Source: PWXP01 sp034005525
Lineage (GTDB): Bacteria; Planctomycetota; Planctomycetia; Pirellulales; Thermoguttaceae
Length of the DNA stretch: 64,000 nt
Reading direction: 5' to 3'
Assembly: GCA_034005525.1 (NCBI GenBank)
Contig: JAVEUP010000006.1
Span: forward strand, 33,970-97,969
A model generated the notes under the pieces. It was given only the letters and a program-made list of their open reading frames with translations, made no database searches and was not told the origin of the DNA. Made by a program: the position numbers and the translations under genes. Positions 57,742 to 64,000 of the stretch are shown here, one piece after another (within the stretch, counting starts at the first letter, position 1; each line of letters opens with the position of its first letter).

Positions 57742-59166
57742 TTAGACGTAGAAATCCCTCTCCCCGGTTTCGCGAATCTGCCGGAGCTTCTTCACCAGCG
57801 ATTCCTTCCGCTCCCCTTCCGGCAGTTTGGCCAGTTCGCTCTCGATGGCCGCCTCGCCGGCGGCGCGTGTGGCGGGGCTGGCGTAGTCGACCAGGTACTC
57901 CTGGAGCGTCGACAGCGCGTTCGGCGTGCAGAACCGCTCGATGAAGCCCGGAATGGCGAACTCCATGAAATGCTCCCCTGTCCGGCCCAAACGATAGCAC
58001 GCCGTGCAGAAGCTGGGCACGTAGCCGTCGACCAGCAGTTCACGCATCACGTCGTCCAGCGGGCGGATGTCGCCAAGCTGGAACTGCTCGCGATCGAGCA
58101 TCTGGACGGCATCGGCCTCGGTGTAGCCTCCCAGCTCGATCCGGCTGCCTGCGTCGATTTGCGACACGCCCAGGGCCAGTACCTCGCGGCGCAGCGAGGG
58201 TTGCTCGCGCGCGGTCAGGATGAGCCCCGTATATGGCACCGCCAGGCGCAGAATGGCCACCAGGCGTTTGAAGTCGTAGTCGGCCACCAGCCAACGCTCC
58301 GGCAGCCGCACACCGTTGGCCGGTTGCAGCCTTGGAAAACTGATCGTGTGCGGGCCCACGCCGTAGTGGCCCGCCAAATGCCTCGCGTGAGCGACGAGGC
58401 CCAGCACCTCAAACCGCCAGTCGTACAGGCCGAACAACGCGCCAATACCGACGTCGTCGCAGCCGGCCTCCATGGCGCGAGCCAAGGCGTCGAGCCGCCA
58501 AAGGTAGTGGGCCTTGCGCGTATTGCCGGGATGGGCCAACTCATAAGTCGCGTGATGATACGTCTCCTGGAACACCTGGTACGTCCCTATTCCCGCGGCC
58601 TTGACCATGCGGTAGCCCTCATGATCCAGCGGTGCGGCATTGATGTTCACCCGGCGGATTTCGCCGTGCCCTGCATGGACTGAATACACTTCGCGCACAC
58701 AATCGGCAATGAACTGCGGCGAGTAGAGGGGATGCTCGCCGAACACCAGGATGAGTCGTTTGTGCCCGTTGTTCTCCAATGCCTCGACCTGTGCCCGAAG
58801 CTCCCCCGGCGATAGGGTGCGGCGCACGGCGTCGGTATTGGACCGCCGAAACGCACAATATCGGCAGTCGTTGGTGCACTGGTTCCCGACGTACAGCGGC
58901 GCGAATAATACGATGCGGTTGCCGTACACGTCGCGCTTCAGTTGCCGGGCGGCGTCGAACACCTCCTCGCACGTTTCGGGTTCGTCGGCTGCCAGCAGCG
59001 CAGCCGTCTCGTCCAGGTCGAGCGACTCCTTGCTCATCGCCTTGGCCACGACCTCGCGCACACGTCCCCGATCGGCCGGCTGGGCCAGCAATCCATGCAG
59101 CCGCTCCTCGTCGATGAAATCGGCGGCGCTTCGGCTCAGTCTCAGATTGTCGATCGTCGAACTCAT
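57742..59166 (-). CDS. hydG: [FeFe]-hydrogenase H-cluster radical SAM maturase HydG
   Basis: 474 aa. The radical SAM motif is CTNDCRYC (C97, C101, C104). The C-terminus has the HydG-specific C-X2-C-X22-C for the auxiliary cluster (C387, C390, C413). FQETYHHATYELAHPGN and LGVSQIDAGSRIELGGY are typical of the tyrosine-lyase branch. HydG splits tyrosine to p-cresol and makes the Fe(CO)CN synthon. ThiH lacks the second cluster motif, so it was excluded. No hydE, hydF or hydrogenase gene is in the window. Divergent from the esterase gene downstream. Confidence 0.92.
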   Translation of the reverse strand: MSSTIDNLRLSRSAADFIDEERLHGLLAQPADRGRVREVVAKAMSKESLDLDETAALLAADEPETCEEVFDAARQLKRDVYGNRIVLFAPLYVGNQCTNDCRYCAFRRSNTDAVRRTLSPGELRAQVEALENNGHKRLILVFGEHPLYSPQFIADCVREVYSVHAGHGEIRRVNINAAPLDHEGYRMVKAAGIGTYQVFQETYHHATYELAHPGNTRKAHYLWRLDALARAMEAGCDDVGIGALFGLYDWRFEVLGLVAHARHLAGHYGVGPHTISFPRLQPANGVRLPERWLVADYDFKRLVAILRLAVPYTGLILTAREQPSLRREVLALGVSQIDAGSRIELGGYTEADAVQMLDREQFQLGDIRPLDDVMRELLVDGYVPSFCTACYRLGRTGEHFMEFAIPGFIERFCTPNALSTLQEYLVDYASPATRAAGEAAIESELAKLPEGERKESLVKKLRQIRETGERDFYV

Positions 59167-59384
59167 TAAAGTATTCTATCACGCCGGTCAAAGCCGGACG
59201 AGTGCCGCACCCAGGCCGTGGTACTGGTTGCATGCTTCGGGCCAGGGGAGCATAATCGGACGCTAAGCTGTGCTGCCCCGTCCAGGCTCCTGCAGGCCAA
59301 CCCGGCCCCATCGGAACCTGCCCCGCTGGGGTGGTGTTTGTGGTCCAACTTCTCATTGCGAATGGAATAGCAAGCGACAAAACG

Positions 59385-60455
59385 ATGAACGTGTCCAGTC
59401 CTATCCGCCAGCGCGACAAGGATCGGGTTGCGGCGAAGCCAAGGCTTCGATCGCGAGCGAACCTGGCTGCTACCACGTCCGGGGGTATCCGATTTGCACA
59501 TCGCGCCCGCTACCATCAGGCCGTCATTGTGGTTCTGCCCCTGCTGCTTTGCGGACAGTTTGGCTTGGCAACACCGCCTGCCGGCGCCGGCGAGCCCTTC
59601 ACGCCCGGCGAGCATGCTCGCGTCGTGACGGCCGATGGCCAGGCGAGGTCGTATCTGGTGCACATTCCGCCTTGCTACTCTCCGGAGAAACCGACTCCCT
59701 TGGTAATAGCCTTTCACGGTGCGGGAATCAACGCCCAAGTGATGGTGATGCTTTCCGGGCTCAACAAGAAGGCCGACGAGGCAGGATTCATCGTCGCATA
59801 TCCGAACGGGAGCGGGCTGGCGAACTTGGTGCTGACCTGGAACGCCGGCGGGCTCCCGCCACGAATTGCCGAGGGCAAACCCGACGACGTCGCTTTCGTG
59901 GCCGCACTGCTGGACGATCTGGCGACCGTTGTGAACATCGATGAGAAACGCATATATGCGACGGGCATGTCGAACGGCGGGATGATGTGCTACCGGCTGG
60001 CGGCCGGGCTTTCCGACCGAATTGCGGCCATCGCGCCGGTGTGCGGCACGATGACGACGGACCAGTGGCAGCCTGCCCGGCCGATGCCCGTGATGCACTT
60101 TCACGGTACGGCCGACCGGATTGTCCCATTCGACGGTCCAAATAGCACGGTGCCGAAGGTTCTGGCCTTCAAGTCGGTGCCGGAGACAATCCGTCGTTGC
60201 GTAGAAGCCAACGGATGCGAGCCGGAACCTGAAGTCGTTCAGATTCCCGACACCGTCGGCGACGGGACCACCGTCAGCCGGAGCACGTATTCGCCGTGCC
60301 GCGACGGGGCCGAGGTCGTGTTGGTTACCATTGACGGCGGGGGACATACCTGGCCGGGGCAGCCACCACCGAACCGGTTCCTGGGGAAGTCGACGCAGAA
60401 CATCGCGGCGAACGATCTGATGTGGGAGTTCTTCGAGCGGCATCGGCGGGAGTGA
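59385..60455 (+). CDS. exported PHB-depolymerase-like esterase (LpqC/COG3509 type)
   Basis: 356 aa from the ATG at 59385; an earlier ATG at 59331 is possible. A hydrophobic stretch at about residues 46-66 (AVIVVLPLLLCGQFGLATP) serves as signal peptide after an unusually long basic N-terminus, so the true start may be later. Triad: GMSNGGMM (Ser), FHGTADRIVPFDG (Asp) and GGGHTWPG (His). Members include feruloyl and acetyl xylan esterases and PHB depolymerases. Monocistronic. Confidence 0.82.
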   Translation: MNVSSPIRQRDKDRVAAKPRLRSRANLAATTSGGIRFAHRARYHQAVIVVLPLLLCGQFGLATPPAGAGEPFTPGEHARVVTADGQARSYLVHIPPCYSPEKPTPLVIAFHGAGINAQVMVMLSGLNKKADEAGFIVAYPNGSGLANLVLTWNAGGLPPRIAEGKPDDVAFVAALLDDLATVVNIDEKRIYATGMSNGGMMCYRLAAGLSDRIAAIAPVCGTMTTDQWQPARPMPVMHFHGTADRIVPFDGPNSTVPKVLAFKSVPETIRRCVEANGCEPEPEVVQIPDTVGDGTTVSRSTYSPCRDGAEVVLVTIDGGGHTWPGQPPPNRFLGKSTQNIAANDLMWEFFERHRRE

Positions 60456-60505
60456 CGATTTACGCCATCCCTGGTGGCATGAATACCCCGGCACGAGGGA
60501 TTGCG

Positions 60506-60676
60506 CCCAATGCCACTTACTTCACCCTCCCTCGGGGAGGGTCAGACGCAGTAGCGGCCGGGGAGGGCTGCGAGAAACTCAGTTAATCCCACGATCTGCC
60601 CTCCCCGCTCGTTCCTCGCGACCCTTCCGGAGGGAGGGTAATGCCCAAAATGGTGCCCAAAGTAAGTGGCATTGGG
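60506..60676. repeat. 171-bp element with 17-bp perfect terminal inverted repeats (R6)
   Basis: CCCAATGCCACTTACTT (60506-60522) and AAGTAAGTGGCATTGGG (60660-60676) are exact complements. Just inside are CACCCTCCCTCGGGGAGGG and CCTTCCGGAGGGAGGGT. No open frame. It lies upstream of the glycosyltransferase promoter. Confidence 0.8.
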
Positions 60677-60689
60677 ATCACGCCCCCGG

Positions 60690-60771
60690 TTGCGCGATGG
60701 AGGCATCTGTGGTATAAAAGGGCCAAATCGATCAGCGTCCACTGAACCCCCAAGGGAACCTTCAGGGGGTT
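60690..60771 (+). promoter_or_regulatory. glycosyltransferase promoter and leader hairpin
   Basis: TTGCGC (60690-60695), 17 bases, TATAAA (60713-60718), start near 60725. A hairpin AACCCCC/GGGGGTT with inner AAGG/CCTT (60745-60771) falls at about +20 of a 190-base leader. The leader also holds a diverged R2 element (about 60812-60870). Confidence 0.45.
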
Positions 60772-60915
60772 GTTCATGCTCTGTTCCGCATTTCAGCAAG
60801 CGAACAGTCACGTTTTCGCGGCGGGTAGGCCGTTACCAGGCCAATTGGGACGCTGTGCCGCGAAGATTCGAGCAGCCTCGGCCGGAGGTGCCCCTCAACT
60901 GTCAGGAGGATTCTA

Positions 60916-62301
60916 ATGGCGATTAGTACGCAGAAGCGAATTATGATGATCTCGACACATGGCTATGTGTCGGCTAACCCGGAGTTCGGCCTGCCCGATA
61001 CCGGCGGGCAAGTCGTTTACGTGCTGGAGCTTTCTCAGTGTTTGGCTCGCATGGGCTATCGTGTGGACATCCTCACGCGCAAGTTTGAGAACCAGCCGGC
61101 GACCGAGAAGGTTACCGATCGGGTTCGGATTCTTCGCTTCCCTTGCGGCGGCAAGGATTTCATTGGCAAGGAAGTGCTGTGCAACTCAATTCCCGAGTGG
61201 GTTACCAATGTGAAGCGTTTCGTCCACTCGAAGCGGGTGAAATATGGTTTCATCAACAGCCACTACTGGGACGCCGGCCTGGCGGGGCAGGCGTTGAGCA
61301 ACGACCTGGGCATTCCACACGTTCATACACCGCACTCCATCGGCGCTTGGAAGCGCGACAATATGGACGGCGACCCCGACGCCAACGAGAAGAAGTACAA
61401 TTTCCGGCGCCGCATCCGTGAGGAGAAGGTCATTTACGATGAATGCGACGTGCTCGTGGCAACGACTCCGCAGCAGCGCGACATCCTTCTCGGCAGCGAA
61501 TACGACGTGCCGCACGACAAGCTGGTTGTGATCCCGCCCGGTTACGACGACACTCGCTTCTTCCCCGTCTCAATGGCCAGCCGCCAGGCCCTGAAACGGG
61601 AGTTGGGAATTGAAGGACGCCTGGTGCTGGCACTGGGCCGGGTTGCCCAGAACAAAGGTTATGACCTTTTGCTGCAGGCAATGCCCGTCGTACTGAAGCG
61701 GCACGACGACGTTCAATTGCTCTTGGCCGTCGGATCGACCGAACCCTCCGACGACGAGGTGCGGCAGGTGGACGGCTACAAGGCGCTGGCCGCCGAGTTG
61801 GGTATTGCCGACCGGGTGCGGTTCCACGACTTTATTCCGGACGACCAGCTTGCCGACTTCTACCGGGCCGCCGACGTGTTCGCCCTGAGCAGCCGGTACG
61901 AACCCTTCGGAATGACCGCCGTTGAGGCAATGGCTTGCGGCACACCCGCGGTGGTGACCACCGAGGGCGGGCTTTGGGAGCAGGTTACCTGGGGGCTCGA
62001 GGCGCTGTATGCCAATCCGTTCGATACCGAGATATTCGGCCATGCCCTGAATGCCGTTCTGTCCTACCCCCGGCTTTCGCAGCAGCTTGCCAAGTTCGGC
62101 TCGCAGAAGGCGCGCAGCAAGTTCACTTGGACCGGAATTGCCCAGCAGTTGCTCCGCCTGCTACAACATGCAGACGTGGCCGTGTTCCGCTCGGGAGCCG
62201 AACGGGAAGACGGCTTGATCACCAATGGGACCACCGCTTCGCCGGGCCCCGATGAAATCACCGAAGAAGAGGAAGAGCCCTGGGAAGTGGCTGCCTATTG
62301 A
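60916..62301 (+). CDS. GT4-family glycosyltransferase, sucrose-phosphate-synthase / mannosylfructose-phosphate-synthase-like
   Basis: 461 aa. The ATG at 60916 follows CAGGAGGATTCTA. N-terminal FGLPDTGGQVVYVLELSQCL is the SPS/sucrose-synthase signature. VHTPHSIGAWK and VVIPPGYDDTRFFP follow, then LALGRVAQNKGYDLLLQA and the nucleotide-binding E-X7-E in EPFGMTAVEAMACG. It probably makes a phosphorylated disaccharide or transfers a hexosyl unit to a compatible solute. The C-terminal 40 residues are acidic and unique. Its TGA overlaps the TTG start of the next gene. Confidence 0.85.
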   Translation: MAISTQKRIMMISTHGYVSANPEFGLPDTGGQVVYVLELSQCLARMGYRVDILTRKFENQPATEKVTDRVRILRFPCGGKDFIGKEVLCNSIPEWVTNVKRFVHSKRVKYGFINSHYWDAGLAGQALSNDLGIPHVHTPHSIGAWKRDNMDGDPDANEKKYNFRRRIREEKVIYDECDVLVATTPQQRDILLGSEYDVPHDKLVVIPPGYDDTRFFPVSMASRQALKRELGIEGRLVLALGRVAQNKGYDLLLQAMPVVLKRHDDVQLLLAVGSTEPSDDEVRQVDGYKALAAELGIADRVRFHDFIPDDQLADFYRAADVFALSSRYEPFGMTAVEAMACGTPAVVTTEGGLWEQVTWGLEALYANPFDTEIFGHALNAVLSYPRLSQQLAKFGSQKARSKFTWTGIAQQLLRLLQHADVAVFRSGAEREDGLITNGTTASPGPDEITEEEEEPWEVAAY

Positions 62302-64000
62302 CTCATCCGCTGAAGGACCGCATCGTCCGCGAGGTCCTGCCCCGGGTCCAGTTGCCCGGCCAGTACATCGGCGGCGAACTGAACGCCGTGGTTAAGGACC
62401 ATGCCGCGGTGCGCGGCAAACTGTGCCTGGCTTTCCCCGATGCGTACACCATCGGGATGAGCCACCACGGCTTGCAGGTGCTCTACACGATCATGAACCG
62501 GCGGCCCGACTGGCTCTGCGAGCGGGTATTCAGCCCCATGCCGGACATGGAAGCGTTGCTCCGCGAGAAGGGGCTTCCGCTTGTCAGCCTGGAAACGTTT
62601 ACGCCTATGGGCCAATTCGACGTATTGGGGTTCACGCTCCAGTACGAGTTGTGCGCCACGAACCTCCTGGCGATGCTCGATTTGGCAGGCATTCCGCGGC
62701 GGGCTGAAGATCGGCAGCCGGAACATCCGCTGGTCATCGGCGGAGGGCCGGGGGTGGCGAACCCGGAACCGCTGGCGCCGTTTTTCGATCTGTTCGTGGT
62801 AGGCGATGGGGAAGAGAGCCTACCGGCGGTGTGCGACGGCTGGCTCGCCGCGCGGCAGCAGTTTGGCTCCCGATTGGAAAGCCTGGCCGCCCTGGCCGGG
62901 AGCCTGCCGTTTGTGTATGTCCCGCGGTTGTACCGGCCGTCCGATGACGGAATGGGGGCTGTCGAGCCGGTCCGGCCGGAGGCCCGGCCCCTGGTAGAAC
63001 CGTCGGTGATCGCCGATCTCGACGCAGTGCCGCTGCCTACCCGGCCAATCGTGCCCTTCGTGGAATGCGTGCAGGACCGCATTACCATCGAGATCATGCG
63101 GGGCTGCCCCGGCCGCTGCCGGTTCTGCCAGAGCAATCCGTTGAAGCGCCCGCTCCGCTACCGGCAAGTGGACACAATCCTTCGCGCGGCAATCGAAACG
63201 TACGAGAACACTGGCTACAACGTCGTGGCTCTGCTGTCCCTCTCGACGAGCGACTACCCCCACTTCGACGAACTGCTCGAACGCCTTTCGGCTGAGTTTC
63301 TCCCACGGGGCGTGTCCATTTCGCTGCCGAGCCTGAGAGTGAACGAACAGTGGCGCACGGTGGCGGAACGGTTGGGCACGTTCCGGCATTCGGGCCTGAC
63401 CCTGGCGCCCGAGGCCGCCCTCGACCCGCTCCGCCGGCGGATCGGCAAGCAGCTTGCCAACGCCGACGTTTTGGAAGGCTGCCGGCGGGCGTTCGAGAGC
63501 GGGTTCCACCGGGTGAAGCTGTACTTCATGTGCGGGTTGCCCGGCGAGACCGAGGCCGACCTGGACGGGATTGTCGACATGGCCGAGGAGATTGCGCGAC
63601 TGGGTAAGCAAGTGCGAGGCCGCTGGCCTACGGTCGTTGCCAACGTATCGAACTTCGTGCCGAAGCCGCAAACGCCGTTCCAGTGGAACGCCATGCAGCA
63701 GGGCGATTACTTCGTGGCTGCCCACGACCGATTGCGCCGCCGCCTCCGGCTCCGCGCCGTGCAGCTCCGCTGCCACGACCTCCACACCAGCCTGCTCGAA
63801 GCAGCCCTTGCACGGAGCGACCGCCGCATGGCCCGGACCATCGAGTTGGCATATCAACGCGGCGCGCGGCTCGATGCCTGGACCGATCACTTCCAGCCCG
63901 AGCTTTGGAGCGACGCCCTGCGGGACGCGGAAATTGACGTGGAACAGGTATTGCACAGCCCGCGAGCCATTGACGCAAGGCTTCCATGGGATCACATTTC
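62298..64000 (+). CDS. B12-binding radical SAM protein (TIGR03960-like), cut by the window end
   Basis: Open for 567 codons from a TTG at 62298 that overlaps the previous stop (TTGA); the 3' end lies beyond the window. N-terminal VQLPGQYIGGELNAVVKD, AFPDAYTIGMSHHGLQVLY and VLGFTLQYELCATNLLAMLD match the N-terminal B12-type domain of TIGR03960 proteins. The radical SAM motif is IEIMRGCPGRCRFCQS (C270, C274, C277). These proteins are usually followed by or fused to a TIGR03936 domain. The reaction is unknown. Confidence 0.88.
   Translation, partial: MTHPLKDRIVREVLPRVQLPGQYIGGELNAVVKDHAAVRGKLCLAFPDAYTIGMSHHGLQVLYTIMNRRPDWLCERVFSPMPDMEALLREKGLPLVSLETFTPMGQFDVLGFTLQYELCATNLLAMLDLAGIPRRAEDRQPEHPLVIGGGPGVANPEPLAPFFDLFVVGDGEESLPAVCDGWLAARQQFGSRLESLAALAGSLPFVYVPRLYRPSDDGMGAVEPVRPEARPLVEPSVIADLDAVPLPTRPIVPFVECVQDRITIEIMRGCPGRCRFCQSNPLKRPLRYRQVDTILRAAIETYENTGYNVVALLSLSTSDYPHFDELLERLSAEFLPRGVSISLPSLRVNEQWRTVAERLGTFRHSGLTLAPEAALDPLRRRIGKQLANADVLEGCRRAFESGFHRVKLYFMCGLPGETEADLDGIVDMAEEIARLGKQVRGRWPTVVANVSNFVPKPQTPFQWNAMQQGDYFVAAHDRLRRRLRLRAVQLRCHDLHTSLLEAALARSDRRMARTIELAYQRGARLDAWTDHFQPELWSDALRDAEIDVEQVLHSPRAIDARLPWDHI

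Noticed and set aside
57742..59166. Annotation as ThiH (thiamine tyrosine lyase)
   Set aside because: The C-terminal C-X2-C-X22-C motif is specific to HydG, and no thi genes are near.
1..64000. tRNA, rRNA and transposase genes
   Set aside because: Read for CCA-ending cloverleafs, rRNA-like stretches and DDE or Y1 transposase motifs; none recognised, although a covariance-model search was not possible.

Overview
The window looks like a GC-rich chromosome segment from a member of the Planctomycetota, probably Pirellulales-like. The signs are a DUF1559 pseudopilin with an H-X9-DG C-terminus, three PEP-CTERM proteins, a serine/threonine kinase with a C-terminal membrane part, many BNR/Asp-box sialidase-like proteins, and sugar-metabolism clusters built from Gfo/Idh/MocA, SDR, AKR and UroD-like enzymes. 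No rRNA, tRNA, transposase, integrase or CRISPR array was recognised.

Layout. (1) 1-1828: the end of a PfkB kinase, a DUF3800 protein and a frameshifted relic resembling a type III restriction subunit. (2) 1829-8443: an outer-membrane protein; an amidohydrolase-aminotransferase fusion followed by a Gfo/Idh/MocA enzyme; a divergent sodium:solute symporter. (3) 8635-34540: about 26 kb of minus-strand genes. In transcription order they are a GntR/LacI-type regulator, DUF1559 pseudopilin, lipoprotein, giant beta-strand-repeat PEP-CTERM protein, second PEP-CTERM protein, four sialidase-like proteins, a ceramidase-family protein, acyltransferase, a fifth sialidase-like protein, then Gfo, SDR, UroD-like, HpcH aldolase, SDR and aldo/keto reductase. 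This reads as a glycan-use locus: surface proteins and secreted hydrolases first, cytoplasmic sugar or sugar-acid catabolism last. (4) 35127-39023: gnd, an SDR and zwf, the oxidative pentose phosphate branch. (5) 39104-46583: a WXXGXW-repeat protein, dus and queG overlapping tail to tail, vapB with a gutted vapC, a membrane kinase with a small membrane partner. (6) 46804-57284: a second glycan/sugar locus. A minus-strand run (PEP-CTERM protein, sialidase-like protein, symporter, esterase, nucleotidyltransferase, galactokinase-like kinase) faces a DHDPS/NanA-family lyase and an FCD-type GntR regulator. (7) 57355-64000: DUF6868 protein, an orphan hydG, a PHB-depolymerase-like esterase, a sucrose-phosphate-synthase-like glycosyltransferase and a B12-binding radical SAM protein cut by the window end.

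The strongest regulatory signal is in region 6. All three promoters of the locus (minus-strand operon, lyase gene, regulator gene) carry GTATAC-centred sites placed over the -10 element, in the -35/-10 spacer or at the start site. The site resembles operators of FadR-subfamily GntR regulators of uronate (ExuR/UxuR) and sialate (NanR) use, so the locus is probably one autoregulated regulon.

The spacers hold many different palindromic repeats. One copy sits between flanking 24-bp direct repeats and appears to have separated two genes that once overlapped.
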